Part shown: piece after piece, positions 31,901-42,830 of the stretch
Numbering within the stretch: position 1 is the first letter of the stretch
How the letters are laid out: every line of letters starts with the position of its first letter
Made by a program: the position numbers and the translations under genes
Assembly (NCBI GenBank): GCA_000746015.1
Contig: JQKK01000005.1
Span: 140,727-204,726 of the forward strand
Origin: Lachnospiraceae bacterium MA2020
Lineage (GTDB): Bacteria > Bacillota > Clostridia > Lachnospirales > Lachnospiraceae
Direction of reading: 5' to 3'
DNA length: 64,000 nt
Notes under the pieces: model-generated
Databases searched by the model: none
Seen by the model: the letters and a program-made list of their open reading frames with translations, nothing else
What the model was told of the DNA's origin: nothing

Positions 31901-33256
31901 ATGAGAAAACTGGATATTTCCATGCGTAGGGAAAACTCTCATAACATATTGCTGGTAAAACGAGAAGCTGATATGGGAGATAATTATAGAGAAAAAATGA
32001 TATTGAAAAATACCATTGAAGGTTTGGCAAAGATCAAGCTTCATCATCTCAACAACGAGGCATTTTACAATATTGATGTGCAGAATTGTGTTTCATTGAA
32101 GGATTATTTCAATGGGAGAAAGATGGGCTATGTTGAAGTGAAAGCTTTGCTCAGCGGACTTGCAGACGCGCACAGGCATCTGGAAGAGTTTTTACTGAGT
32201 GCCGAAGATCTTATCGTTGCGCCGGAATATATCTTTTGGAATGGTGAAAAGTGTATTCCATTGTTTCTTTATCTGCCAAAATGCGGAGATAGAAATGCGG
32301 GAGAAGAACTGGCACAGTTTTTGATTGACGTGACAGATCAGAGAGATATGCAGGCGGTGAAGCTTTCTAGTGATTACTTCAATATGGTCTGTGATGGAAG
32401 ATTTGATATTGAAGAGCTGCTTCGCGGTGAGATATTTATAAAGACGGAAGAAGCGGAGTCCATAAGGCCGGAGCCGGACAGAAGCTTTGAAAATGATGAT
32501 CTTATCAGAGTGGTCAAAAGAGACAGACGTGCAGAAAGGGAGACGAAGGCAAAAGAAAAGAAGCAGAAAACGCTGCGTATAGGGATATGCATATGTATAG
32601 GTTTTACACTTATTGCAGCGGGACTGTACGCATATATACTTACAGATCCGAGTGTGTTGACACTTGTTTACATGAGTGAGGATGATTATGTACTTGCCGG
32701 GGCTATAATCGCCATCGTGTTTGCAATAGCTATCATGGGAACAGTGCATTTTTACAAAAAGACTGCGGCGGATATCGATGAGGAAACGGACATTTTTGCA
32801 TCGCTTGAGGATGAAGAAGATTATGAATCGGATTATCTGAAGGATGTTATGGGAAATTTTGAAGAGAAAACCAAACCTGAACCTATACCAACACCAATAA
32901 GAGACGAATGTGATGAGGAGGAGACAGTGCTATTGACTGATATTGCAGCCAATAGCGAAAAGGGTATCGTCTTAAAGGGGAAGGTGAATGGTCAGATGCT
33001 TGAGTTCAAGATTGGATCGGAGCCATTTACCGTAGGCAAGCTGCAGGATAAAGTGCAGGGCTATATAAATGATGGGCGCATAAGCCGTCTCCATGCATGT
33101 ATCCGCAAAACAGGAGACCGCTACTTCCTTTCAGACCTTAATTCCACAAATGGAACCTGTATAAATTCCAGAAAGCTAGAGGCAAATGAAAACGCAGAGA
33201 TACATGATGGAGATATAGTGAAGTTTGCAAATATAACAATGCGGGTGGTCGGTTGA
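31901..33256 (+). CDS. DUF6382-FHA membrane protein of the Tad locus
   Basis: 451 residues. N-terminal DUF6382-like domain (about 1-190), charged linker, two hydrophobic segments (about 227-248 and 264-284), an acidic linker, and a C-terminal FHA phosphothreonine-binding domain (about 375-450: GRISRLHACIRKTG, DLNSTNGTCIN). FHA proteins of this type close tad loci in clostridia and are presumed to link pilus assembly with Ser/Thr phosphorylation. A 149-base leader separates it from the TadE gene. Confidence 0.85.
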   Translation: MRKLDISMRRENSHNILLVKREADMGDNYREKMILKNTIEGLAKIKLHHLNNEAFYNIDVQNCVSLKDYFNGRKMGYVEVKALLSGLADAHRHLEEFLLSAEDLIVAPEYIFWNGEKCIPLFLYLPKCGDRNAGEELAQFLIDVTDQRDMQAVKLSSDYFNMVCDGRFDIEELLRGEIFIKTEEAESIRPEPDRSFENDDLIRVVKRDRRAERETKAKEKKQKTLRIGICICIGFTLIAAGLYAYILTDPSVLTLVYMSEDDYVLAGAIIAIVFAIAIMGTVHFYKKTAADIDEETDIFASLEDEEDYESDYLKDVMGNFEEKTKPEPIPTPIRDECDEEETVLLTDIAANSEKGIVLKGKVNGQMLEFKIGSEPFTVGKLQDKVQGYINDGRISRLHACIRKTGDRYFLSDLNSTNGTCINSRKLEANENAEIHDGDIVKFANITMRVVG

Positions 33257-33326
33257 TGTAAGCTTCTGGGAGCAATATTAATGTAATTTAATGAAAAAAC
33301 TTGTCATTACCACACGCCCTATCTTA

Positions 33327-33355
33327 TTGAACTTGAAAAGTAAATATGCTATCCT
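33327..33355 (+). promoter_or_regulatory. Promoter of enolase
   Basis: -35 TTGAAC (33,327-33,332), 17-base spacer, -10 TATCCT (33,350-33,355), 80 bases before the start codon. Confidence 0.55.
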
Positions 33356-33407
33356 CTAGAGTGTTAGCTCATGCTAACCTATAAACATGATACATTTTAT
33401 AATCTGA

Positions 33408-34733
<1,326 letters not shown>

Positions 34734-34781
34734 TAATTACAAATTAAAATACAGATATTCCCCCTTTTTGAATTTTCATAG

Positions 34782-34826
34782 AATACCCATGATGGCGAAC
34801 CTGACGTTGTCATGGGTATTTTTTTA
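34782..34826 (+). terminator. Terminator of enolase
   Basis: Perfect 11-bp stem (34,782-34,792 with 34,810-34,820), 17-base loop, followed directly by TTTTTA. Confidence 0.85.
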
Positions 34827-34917
34827 CTTGTGACGTCAATAACTTGTGAAAAACCTCACTTTGCGGTATGATGTAAACCATAGTGCGGCTCATATGCCCA
34901 TGTTAGAGGAGTTATAA

Positions 34918-35436
34918 ATGAATAAAAAAAGCGTTATAAAAGAGGTCATGGACTGGATTTTAGTCCTGGTGATAGCTGCATTTATTGCAATAGTTATAAA
35001 TAATTTTGTGATAGTAAACTGTGTAGTGCCGTCAGCATCGATGGAGCAGACTATCATGACCGGAGACAGAGCGATAGGTTTTAGGCTTGCATATCTTTTT
35101 GATGATCCGGAGCGAGGGGATATCGTTATATTTAAGTATCCTGACGATGAAAATGTACTATATATAAAGAGAGTTATCGGCATGCCTGGAGATACGGTGG
35201 AGCTCAAAGATGGTATTCTTTATATAAATGGAGAAGAGTACACAGAAGATTATCTCGGCTCGATAGATATGAACAGTTATGGTCCATACAAGGTTCCGGA
35301 TGACAGCTATCTGATGCTCGGAGACAACAGAGCAAATTCAAAGGATTCCAGATTCTGGAATCATACTTATGTTTCAAGAGATAAGATTGTAGGAAAGGCA
35401 TTGTTTAAGTACTGGCCTTCGTTCACCAAACTATAA
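34918..35436 (+). CDS. lepB: Signal peptidase I (first of a tandem pair)
   Basis: Membrane-anchored serine protease that removes signal peptides. 172 residues, one N-terminal membrane helix (12-34), Ser41 nucleophile in PSASMEQT, Lys84 general base in YIKRVIGMPGD, and the GDNRANSKDSR box. Single-anchor type usual in Firmicutes. GAGGAG upstream. A paralogue follows after 19 bases. Confidence 0.93.
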   Translation: MNKKSVIKEVMDWILVLVIAAFIAIVINNFVIVNCVVPSASMEQTIMTGDRAIGFRLAYLFDDPERGDIVIFKYPDDENVLYIKRVIGMPGDTVELKDGILYINGEEYTEDYLGSIDMNSYGPYKVPDDSYLMLGDNRANSKDSRFWNHTYVSRDKIVGKALFKYWPSFTKL

Positions 35437-35455
35437 AAATAAAGGACCTGAATTT

Positions 35456-35971
35456 ATGAAGGCAGTTTTATTAGAAGTATTTCGATGGATCACAACCTTT
35501 TTAGCAGCGGCTATCCTTGCGTTGTTTATCAACAATTTCATTATAATAAATGCGAGAATACCTTCGCAGTCGATGGAGCAGACTATCATGACAGGCGACA
35601 GGCTGTTTGGATTTAGACTTGCATATCTTTTTGAAGATCCAAAACGCGGAGATATAATCATCTTTAATGATCCCGATATAGAGGGACGCAAGCTTATCAA
35701 ACGTATCATAGGCATGCCGGGTGATACTGTGGATATAAAAGATGGTGTGGTTTATATAAATGGAGAAGAGCTTATAGAAGATTATCTTGGCTCAAATGAC
35801 GGCGAAAGCTATGGCCCATATGAAGTGCCGGAAGAACACTACTTCATGATGGGCGATAACAGAGCACATTCCGGAGATTCCAGGATGTGGAAAAATACAT
35901 ATCTGGCAAGAGAGGATATATTAGGCAAGGCAATATTCAGATACTGGAAAACACCAAAATTAATAAAGTGA
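35456..35971 (+). CDS. lepB: Signal peptidase I (second of a tandem pair)
   Basis: 171 residues, clearly a duplicate of the preceding gene. One anchor helix, Ser39 in PSQSMEQT, Lys-Arg-Ile-Ile-Gly-Met-Pro-Gly-Asp general-base box near 82, and GDNRAHSGDSR. The greatest divergence lies in the anchor and the loop after the Lys box, which may shift substrate preference. Probably one operon with its neighbour. Confidence 0.93.
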   Translation: MKAVLLEVFRWITTFLAAAILALFINNFIIINARIPSQSMEQTIMTGDRLFGFRLAYLFEDPKRGDIIIFNDPDIEGRKLIKRIIGMPGDTVDIKDGVVYINGEELIEDYLGSNDGESYGPYEVPEEHYFMMGDNRAHSGDSRMWKNTYLAREDILGKAIFRYWKTPKLIK

Positions 35972-35996
35972 AGCCTTAGGGGCGGAAGGGAAAATT

Positions 35997-37190
35997 ATGA
36001 TTTCAGAAAAGATGAAAGCACTGGTCTCCAACAATTCTGTTATCAGGCAGATGTTCGAGGAAGGTCAGCAGATGGCAGCAAAGTACGGCAGCGAAAATGT
36101 TTATGATTTTTCACTTGGAAACCCAAATATTCCTGCGCCGCCTAAGGTTAAAGAAACAATTATCTCGCTTCTTGAAAAAGAAGATCCAACAGTCCTGCAT
36201 GGATATATGAATAATGCAGGATTTCCTGATGTAAGGCGTAAGGTCGCTGATTCTCTCAATCGCCGTTTCGGCACTTTTTTTACAGAAAACAATATCATGA
36301 TGACAGTCGGTGCAGCAGAAGGACTTAACTGCGCGCTGAAAGCACTTATAAATCCTGGTGATGAAGTTCTTACCTTTGCTCCATATTTTGTAGAATATAG
36401 AAACTATGTGGCAAATTTTGACGGACATCTTACAGCTGTAGATCCGGACACTACTACGTTCCAACCGGATTTTGCAAAGTTTGAAAGTGCTGTAAATGAC
36501 CGCACAAAGGCTGTTATCATCAATAACCCAAACAATCCTACCGGTGTCATTTACACTGAAGAGACAATTAAAAAGCTTGCGGAGATACTTGAGAAAAAGC
36601 AGAAGGAGTATGGTACAGATATATTTATAATAGCTGATGAGCCATATAGAGAGCTTGTATATACCGGTGCAGAAGTGCCATATGTGACTAAGTACTATGC
36701 CAACACTATTGTGTGCTACTCATATTCTAAGACACTTTCACTTCCGGGTGAGAGGATAGGATACCTCGTCGTTCCAAGTGAAGCAGCTGACGCAGAGGAT
36801 CTGTTTACAGCTGTTACTATTGCAAACAGGGTTATCGGGTGCGTGAACGCTCCGTCACTTTTCCAGAAAGTAATAGGCGAGTGCCTTGAGGAAAAGGCGG
36901 ATATCAATTTCTATGCAAAGAACAGAGAGCTTTTGTATAAGTCTCTTGATGAATACGGTTTTGAATGCATCAAACCGGAGGGAGCTTTCTATATGTTTGT
37001 AAAGACTCCTACCGAGGATGATATTGAGTTTGTAAATGAGGCAAAAAATGAGCATATCCTTGTAGTTCCGGGCACATCTTTTGGCTGCAAAGGATATGTG
37101 AGAATTGCATATTGTGTAGCTTATGAAACTATCGAGAATTCACTGGCAGGCTTTAAGCGTCTTGCAGAAAGGTATGGACTTACAAAATGA
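35997..37190 (+). CDS. PLP-dependent class I/II aminotransferase
   Basis: 397 residues, fold-type I aminotransferase. NNPNNPTGVIY substrate/PLP loop, ADEPYREL, and the PLP lysine Lys245 in SYSKTLSLPGERIGY; C-terminal Arg in VRIAYCV. Probably an aspartate- or alanine-type aminotransferase; the exact substrate cannot be read from motifs. The stop overlaps the hisC start (ATGA), so the two enzymes are coupled. Confidence 0.9.
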   Translation: MISEKMKALVSNNSVIRQMFEEGQQMAAKYGSENVYDFSLGNPNIPAPPKVKETIISLLEKEDPTVLHGYMNNAGFPDVRRKVADSLNRRFGTFFTENNIMMTVGAAEGLNCALKALINPGDEVLTFAPYFVEYRNYVANFDGHLTAVDPDTTTFQPDFAKFESAVNDRTKAVIINNPNNPTGVIYTEETIKKLAEILEKKQKEYGTDIFIIADEPYRELVYTGAEVPYVTKYYANTIVCYSYSKTLSLPGERIGYLVVPSEAADAEDLFTAVTIANRVIGCVNAPSLFQKVIGECLEEKADINFYAKNRELLYKSLDEYGFECIKPEGAFYMFVKTPTEDDIEFVNEAKNEHILVVPGTSFGCKGYVRIAYCVAYETIENSLAGFKRLAERYGLTK

Positions 37191-38230
37191 GCTTCGAGGA
37201 AAATATCAGAAAAGTAGTTCCCTATACACCGGGTGAGCAGCCACAGAAAAAAGTGATCAAGCTCAACACGAATGAATGCCCTTATTCTCCATCGCCACGC
37301 GTAGCTCAGGCAATCAAAGAGATGGATATAGATGCACTTCGCAAGTATCCAGATCCTGTATGTGCAAGTCTCGTGAGCAGTCTTGCAAAATACTATGGTC
37401 TCAGTGATGATCAGGTATTTGTCGGAGTTGGATCTGATGATGTATTGTCTATGTGTTTTCTGACTTTCTTTGCAGGACAGAAGCCGATCATCTTCCCTGA
37501 CATAACTTATTCATTTTATGAAGTGTGGGCAGATGTTTATAGAATTCCTTATAAAGTTATACCGCTTAACGATAATTTCGATATAAATGTTTCAGATTAT
37601 ATTTGCGACAATGGCGGCGTGGTTATAGCTAACCCAAATGCACCTACTGGAGTTGCAGAGTCACTCGAAAATATTGAGGAAATCGTAAAGAAGAATCAAA
37701 GTTCTATAGTGATCGTGGATGAGGCATACATTGATTTTGGCGGAGAAAGTGCTGTCGGACTTATAAACAAGTATGACAACGTGATAGTTACAAGAACAAT
37801 GTCAAAGTCACGTGCGCTTGCAGGCATGCGCATCGGATACGCTTTTGGACCGGCAAAGCTTATCAAATATCTGAATGATGTAAAGTTTTCCGTAAATTCG
37901 TATACAATGAATATGCCGGCACTTCTTGCAGGCAAAGCTGCCATCGAAGATGACGAGTACTTTACAGAGATACGTGACAAGGTAGTTGCGACAAGAGAAT
38001 GGTGCAAAAAAGAGCTTAAGGAGCTCGGATTTACTTTCAGAGATTCCAAGACCAATTTCATTTTTGCACGTCCTCCAAAGGGCAATGCAAAGGAAATCTT
38101 TGAAAAGCTCAAGGAGAATGATATTTATGTCAGATACTTTAATAAACCAAGGATAAATGAGTATCTGAGAATCTCGATCGGCACAGACGATGAGATGAAG
38201 AAGTTTTTTGAGGTGCTTAAGAAAATATGA
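37187..38230 (+). CDS. hisC: Histidinol-phosphate aminotransferase
   Basis: 347 residues. The HisC signatures LNTNECPYSPSP and KYPDP open the protein; ANPNAPTG, VDEAYIDFGG, PLP lysine Lys207 in TMSKSRALAGMRIGYA, and the C-terminal YLRISIGT complete it. It transfers the amino group in histidine synthesis; away from a his operon it could also act on aromatic substrates. Overlaps the previous gene by 4 bases and the DUF1294 gene downstream. Confidence 0.92.
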   Translation: MSFEENIRKVVPYTPGEQPQKKVIKLNTNECPYSPSPRVAQAIKEMDIDALRKYPDPVCASLVSSLAKYYGLSDDQVFVGVGSDDVLSMCFLTFFAGQKPIIFPDITYSFYEVWADVYRIPYKVIPLNDNFDINVSDYICDNGGVVIANPNAPTGVAESLENIEEIVKKNQSSIVIVDEAYIDFGGESAVGLINKYDNVIVTRTMSKSRALAGMRIGYAFGPAKLIKYLNDVKFSVNSYTMNMPALLAGKAAIEDDEYFTEIRDKVVATREWCKKELKELGFTFRDSKTNFIFARPPKGNAKEIFEKLKENDIYVRYFNKPRINEYLRISIGTDDEMKKFFEVLKKI

Positions 38231-38505
38231 TGTTAAAGGTTATTCTGATATATTTACTGCTGATAAACGTTATAGCTTTCATCATGTATGGAGCTGACAA
38301 ATCAAAGGCAAAGAAGCATGCGTGGCGTACACCGGAGGCTACGCTGATAGGTGTTGCAGTGATAGGCGGCTCTATAGGCGCGCTTGCAGGCATGTTTTTC
38401 TTCCACCATAAGACAAAGCATATCAAGTTCCGCCTTGGTCTGCCGGTCATCTTCATAGCGCAGATAGCGGCGGTGATAGCATGTAGTAGGTATATTAATT
38501 TGTAA
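38227..38505 (+). CDS. DUF1294 small membrane protein
   Basis: 92 residues. Hydrophobic helices at about 4-20, 40-58 and 72-88, with the family blocks YGADKSKAKKHAWRTPE, GGSIGALAGM and HHKTKHIKF. Function unknown. Its start overlaps the hisC end by 4 bases. Confidence 0.88.
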   Translation: MMLKVILIYLLLINVIAFIMYGADKSKAKKHAWRTPEATLIGVAVIGGSIGALAGMFFFHHKTKHIKFRLGLPVIFIAQIAAVIACSRYINL

Positions 38506-38525
38506 AATACTAAAAAGGCAAAACC

Positions 38526-38569
38526 AAAAACTCCTCGAAACCTCATTTTATGGGTTCCGGGGAGTTTTT
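38526..38569. terminator. Bidirectional terminator
   Basis: Long stem AAAAACTCC..GAAACC with GGGTTCC..GGAGTTTTT around TCATTTTA, flanked by A- and T-runs. It serves the DUF1294 operon and the convergent XRE operon. Confidence 0.85.
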
Positions 38570-38760
38570 CATTCCCAAAACAGATCATCCAATGTTTTGT
38601 CCAAAGCTTTACAGATAGCTATGCATAGATTTATCGTCGGATTGTAATCGCCTTTTTCAATCGCGCTTATTGTCTGGCGGGAGACATCGCAAAGATCTGC
38701 CAGCTGCTGCTGAGACAGATCCTTAGCCGCACGCGCTGATTTCATTCTTAGATTTTTCAC
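38569..38760 (-). CDS. XRE-family transcriptional regulator
   Basis: 63-residue minimal HTH_3 protein (LSQQQLADLCDVSRQTISAIEKGDYNPTI), second gene of an operon whose first gene is a membrane protein; the ATG overlaps that gene's stop by 4 bases. Same architecture as the pair at 22.3 kb but a different sequence. Confidence 0.92.
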   Translation of the reverse strand: MKNLRMKSARAAKDLSQQQLADLCDVSRQTISAIEKGDYNPTINLCIAICKALDKTLDDLFWE

Positions 38761-39281
38761 TCTGTCACTTTCCTTTCACGGATTTCGTTAATTATCATGA
38801 ATACAAAATGTGTAACTGTCAGCATTACCATAGAAGCAGCAAGCACAACTTCATTAGGTACCATTCCATTTTTCATCAGGCCGTAATCTCCAGACCAATG
38901 CTTCAAATTAATCAACCATGTTATTATTAAAAATCCAGAACAAATAATAATTCCCATCTTCTTTTTATTTTTGAATTTAGGATAAAAATATGCACCATTT
39001 ATCTGATTATATCCATCGGAAATACATCCGCAGAGAGCTAAACCAATAATCATATATCCCTTAAAATCAATGAAGCTGGTAAGATTAAATACTGAGTCAG
39101 ATAAATACAAAACTAAGAAATAGATAAAAAACAGCCAATTTGAAATTCTGTAAGAATTTCCCTGTACTTTCAATTGCCTTTCGTCATACTCATACTCTTC
39201 GTTATGAATTTTCATAAACGCAAACCATAAAACTGAAAAAAAGATAAAAATAGAAAGAAATCCAAGTAACCTAATTGCCAT
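38757..39281 (-). CDS. Membrane protein, partner of XRE regulator
   Basis: 174 residues from ATG 39,281, 8 bases after GGAGG. Four hydrophobic segments (about 4-22, 47-60, 74-89, 108-124), plus 140-160. The EYEYDERQLKVQGNSYRI motif after the first helix is characteristic of the small membrane proteins paired with XRE regulators (DUF6442/DUF3796-like). Function unknown. Confidence 0.75.
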   Translation of the reverse strand: MAIRLLGFLSIFIFFSVLWFAFMKIHNEEYEYDERQLKVQGNSYRISNWLFFIYFLVLYLSDSVFNLTSFIDFKGYMIIGLALCGCISDGYNQINGAYFYPKFKNKKKMGIIICSGFLIITWLINLKHWSGDYGLMKNGMVPNEVVLAASMVMLTVTHFVFMIINEIRERKVTE

Positions 39282-39325
39282 AGTAAAATCCTCCATCTCT
39301 TTTTTGTATAGTCTTTATATTTCGT

Positions 39326-39354
39326 AATATATATCATATTTTACTGTATGTCAA
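39326..39354 (-). promoter_or_regulatory. Promoter of the membrane protein/XRE operon
   Basis: Minus strand: -35 TTGACA (39,349-39,354), 17-base spacer, -10 TATATT (39,326-39,331). Confidence 0.75.
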
Positions 39355-39359
39355 CTATA

Positions 39360-39684
39360 TTTTACATTATGCTATGGATGCTCACTGATTATATTGACCA
39401 TTATACTCATAGATTGTGTTTTACATAGGCTTTTATAAAAGCTATTCTTGTTGTTGAGAGGATGTAAAATAATGCAATTAAATAGAAAGATTATCTGTAT
39501 TTAGAAGGCATCAAAAACATAATTAAAACAATTGTATTGATTTAAATACATAAATAGTATACAATAATAAAGTTGGCATACACATAGTATGGTTATTTTA
39601 TCAAATGGATTTGATGTTGGATAATTTATTAGAGATTAGACAGCCATACATGTTATGTATACATATATTAAAGGAGAGAAAAGT
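39360..39684. other. AT-rich intergenic region before the BspA-like gene
   Basis: About 320 bases with no gene. It should contain the promoter of the surface-protein gene (candidate -10 TATACA/TATAAT-like hexamers near 39,557), but none is clear enough to call. Confidence 0.35.
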
Positions 39685-42663
39685 ATGAAAAGCAAAAGGA
39701 TTTTGGCAGTTCTTCTTGCAGCTTCCATGACTTTTAGTCAGGCAGCACCAGTATTTGCAGTGGAAGTTAGCAAAGGAGAAGAAGCTGCAACTGAGGAAGT
39801 AACAGAAGTTGCGGATGAAGAAGTTGTAGTAAATGAGGAAAACGAAAAACTTACAACAACATCTAATAAGATTGAAGAAACTGAGATCAGTATCAAGGAT
39901 GAAGAATACAGCTTAACCATAAATGAAGCTGGAGCAATTACAGGATATACAGGAAAGTTGCCTGATGAGCTTGTTATACCGGAAGAAATAGCTGGTATAA
40001 GAGTGCAGGAGATAGGCGAAGAAGCTTTTTGGGGAAATACTGACATTGTTAAGGTGACTTTTCCATCTACGTTGCGTAAAATAGGTTTTGATGCATTCCA
40101 TGATTGCACAAGGCTTACAACAATTAACAATATATCGGAGAATCTTACAGATCTTCCTAGGGATACTAATTTTGGTAAAGGTACAGCTTTTGTTGGATGT
40201 ATAAAACTTGAGAACGTTTCATTTGAGCCAGGAGTAACACGTATACCGGCTAATTTGTTTTGGAATTGTTCTGGATTAAAAAAGATAGATATTCCTAAAA
40301 GTGTTAGAATAATTGGAGCAAATGCATTCAGAAATTGTACTAATCTGAAGGATGTAAATATCCCTGCTGATGGAGACTTGGATACAATAGAAGACTTTGC
40401 GTTTAATGGAGATACATTGATAGATAAAATAGTATTTCCAGAGGGCCTTTTAACAATAGGAGAACGTAATTTTGTAAATTGCTCATTTACAGAAATAACA
40501 TTTCCGTCTACGATACAGACAATAGGCTTTTCAGCCTTTAATGATTGCGCAAAATTGACAACAATTAATAATATACCAGAAAGTCTGGTTAATCTTCCTT
40601 ACGAAACTAATTATGGTGACACTACGGCTTTTGCAGGATGTAATAAACTTGAAAAGGTATCTTTTGAGTCAGGTATTACTCATATAGCAGGTAATTTGTT
40701 TTGGGGATGTCCGGGATTAAAAAAGATAGATATTCCGAAAAGTGTTCAGAAAATTGATACTAATGCATTTAGAAACTGCATTAACCTAAAAGAAGTAAAC
40801 ATTCCTGCAGACGGTGACTTAGATACTATAGCGAATTGTGCTTTTTATGGTGACACATTAATAGATAAAATAGTATTTCCAGAGGGCCTTTTAACAATAG
40901 GAGAACGTAATTTTGTAAATTGCTCATTTACAGAAATAACATTTCCATCTACATTACAGACAATAGGGTTCACAGCCTTTGCTGATTGCTTAAAATTGAC
41001 AACAATTAATAATATACCTAAAAGTCTGGTTAATCTTCCTTATGAAACTAATTATGGTGACACTACGGCTTTTGCAGGATGCACAAAGCTTGAAAACATA
41101 TCATTTGAATCTGGAATAGAAAATATAGCGGCTAATTTGTTTTGGAATTGTCCTGGATTAAAGAAAGTAGATATTCCAAAGAGTGTAAAAACTATAGGAA
41201 AAAATGCATTTAAGGATTGTACAAGTTTAAAAGAAGTAAATATACCGGAAGATAGTAGATTACAAGAAATAGAAGATTGTGCATTCAATGGTGATAAATT
41301 AATAGATAAAATAGTATTTCCGGAGGGACTTTTAACAATAGGAAATCGTAATTTTGTAAATTGCTCATTTACAGAAATAACATTTCCATCTACATTACAG
41401 ACAATAGGGTTCACAGCCTTTGCGGATTGTTTGAAATTGACAACCATTAATAATATACCAGAAAGTCTGGTTAATCTTCCTTACGAAACTAATTATGGTG
41501 ACACTACGGCTTTTGCAGGATGCACAAAGCTTGAAAATGTATCATTTGAGCCAGGCATCACACATATACCAAATAATCTGTTTTGGAATTGTTCGGGACT
41601 GAAAGAGATTACAATTCCAGATACAGTTCGTACTATTGGTTATTGTTCATTTAGGAATTGTAATTCATTGAAAGTTGTTAATCTTCCTTCTTCAATTCGT
41701 AATGTCATTCAGCATGCATTTGATGGATGTAGTCATCTTGAGACAGTTAAATATGCAGCAACAAAGGAAGATAGGGATTATATAAATATTGAAGGCGACA
41801 ACGATAAGTTTATTAATGCAAATTGGATATATGGAGAAGAGCATCTGAAATACTTGGTGACATTTGTGACAGATGGAGGTTCTGAGGTTGTTTCCCAGAA
41901 TGTAATAAGGGGAAATAAAGTAACCAAGCCTGTAGATCCTACAAAGGAAGGCTATGTATTTGCTGGATGGTATACAGATTCATCTTTTACCACAGAGTTT
42001 GACTTTGATACAGAGATAACCGATGACTTATCAATCTATGCAAAGTGGGATGAAGCATCGAAGACACCAGAAGAGACACCAGAAGATACTCCAAAAGACA
42101 CTCCTTCTGATAAACCTATTGACACTCCATCTGAAACACCAAGTGATAATAAAACAGACACTGCTTCAGAAAATAAGGCTGAAAAACATATATTTGTAGC
42201 AGGTCAGCAGGTTGCTATAGCTGACATTTTGGGAAAGAAACCAGAGGGGACAGTTAAGTACAAGGCTCCAAAGGGAGTTATAAAAGTCAATACTAATGGC
42301 ATTGCAATGCTTAAGAAGGGTGCTGACTTTACTCTTGAGGCAGTAAATAAGGAAACAAAGGAAACTATTTGTAGCTGTAAGGTGACTATCGAGCAGCCTT
42401 CAATGGTTAAGAAGCAGAATGTGAGTCTTGCTAGTGTAAGCTTAAATGCAGCTAGCCTTATTACAAGAGGTAATGAGTACACAGAGCAGCCAAAATGGAT
42501 ATCTACTAAGCCATCTGTCGCATCTGTAGACGCTGAGACAGGTGTGATTACACTTCATAAAAAGGGTAGTGCTCAGATTGTTGCAGTATTTGGTGCAACA
42601 GATGCTAAAAATAAGATGGGTACAAAGAAAAAGTATAAGACAAAGCTTAAGGTAACAGCATAA
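39685..42663 (+). CDS. Large secreted BspA-like leucine-rich-repeat surface protein
   Basis: 992 residues from ATG 39,685 (AAGGAGAG upstream). Signal peptide MKSKRILAVLLAASMTFSQ with cleavage near AVFA. Residues about 70-700 are BspA/LRR_5 repeats (IVKVTFPSTLRKIG, AFxNCxxLKxVNIP), including three nearly identical 147-residue blocks. Next come an InlB-type B-repeat (VTFVTDGGSEVVSQNV ... GYVFAGWY), a Pro/Thr/Asp-rich linker, and a C-terminal Ig-like region (KPSVASVDAETGVITL). No LPxTG motif is visible, so attachment is unclear. Probably an adhesin. Confidence 0.9.
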   Translation: MKSKRILAVLLAASMTFSQAAPVFAVEVSKGEEAATEEVTEVADEEVVVNEENEKLTTTSNKIEETEISIKDEEYSLTINEAGAITGYTGKLPDELVIPEEIAGIRVQEIGEEAFWGNTDIVKVTFPSTLRKIGFDAFHDCTRLTTINNISENLTDLPRDTNFGKGTAFVGCIKLENVSFEPGVTRIPANLFWNCSGLKKIDIPKSVRIIGANAFRNCTNLKDVNIPADGDLDTIEDFAFNGDTLIDKIVFPEGLLTIGERNFVNCSFTEITFPSTIQTIGFSAFNDCAKLTTINNIPESLVNLPYETNYGDTTAFAGCNKLEKVSFESGITHIAGNLFWGCPGLKKIDIPKSVQKIDTNAFRNCINLKEVNIPADGDLDTIANCAFYGDTLIDKIVFPEGLLTIGERNFVNCSFTEITFPSTLQTIGFTAFADCLKLTTINNIPKSLVNLPYETNYGDTTAFAGCTKLENISFESGIENIAANLFWNCPGLKKVDIPKSVKTIGKNAFKDCTSLKEVNIPEDSRLQEIEDCAFNGDKLIDKIVFPEGLLTIGNRNFVNCSFTEITFPSTLQTIGFTAFADCLKLTTINNIPESLVNLPYETNYGDTTAFAGCTKLENVSFEPGITHIPNNLFWNCSGLKEITIPDTVRTIGYCSFRNCNSLKVVNLPSSIRNVIQHAFDGCSHLETVKYAATKEDRDYINIEGDNDKFINANWIYGEEHLKYLVTFVTDGGSEVVSQNVIRGNKVTKPVDPTKEGYVFAGWYTDSSFTTEFDFDTEITDDLSIYAKWDEASKTPEETPEDTPKDTPSDKPIDTPSETPSDNKTDTASENKAEKHIFVAGQQVAIADILGKKPEGTVKYKAPKGVIKVNTNGIAMLKKGADFTLEAVNKETKETICSCKVTIEQPSMVKKQNVSLASVSLNAASLITRGNEYTEQPKWISTKPSVASVDAETGVITLHKKGSAQIVAVFGATDAKNKMGTKKKYKTKLKVTA
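39979..41742 (+). repeat. 441-bp coding repeats in the BspA-like gene
   Basis: The segment ATAGATAAAATAGTATTTCC begins at 40,420, 40,861 and 41,302, exactly 441 bp (147 codons) apart, and the surrounding sequence is nearly identical over most of each period. A looser fourth unit precedes them. Confidence 0.9.
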
Positions 42664-42729
42664 GCTGAAAAGAACAGACATTGCGAAAGCTTCAGAGATG
42701 TGGATCTCTGGGGCTTTCTTTGCTTTAAT

Positions 42730-42758
42730 TTGACAAACTAATTAAAACTAATTAAAAT
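42730..42758 (+). promoter_or_regulatory. Promoter of the AAA ATPase gene
   Basis: -35 TTGACA (42,730-42,735), 17-base spacer, -10 TAAAAT (42,753-42,758); the spacer coincides with the first two AACTAAT repeats. Confidence 0.7.
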
Positions 42759-42810
42759 TATCACAACTAATGAAAACTAATTAAAAAAATAAAAACTAAT
42801 GAAAACTAAT
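42736..42810 (+). repeat. Ordered AACTAAT repeat array (operator-like)
   Basis: AACTAAT at 42,736, 42,746, 42,765, 42,775, 42,794 and 42,804, with spacings 10, 19, 10, 19, 10: three 29-bp units of two 10-bp-spaced boxes. All boxes face the same side of the helix and lie on the promoter and leader of the ATPase gene. Confidence 0.85.
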
Positions 42811-42830
42811 TAAAGAGAAAGGGGTCTGAT

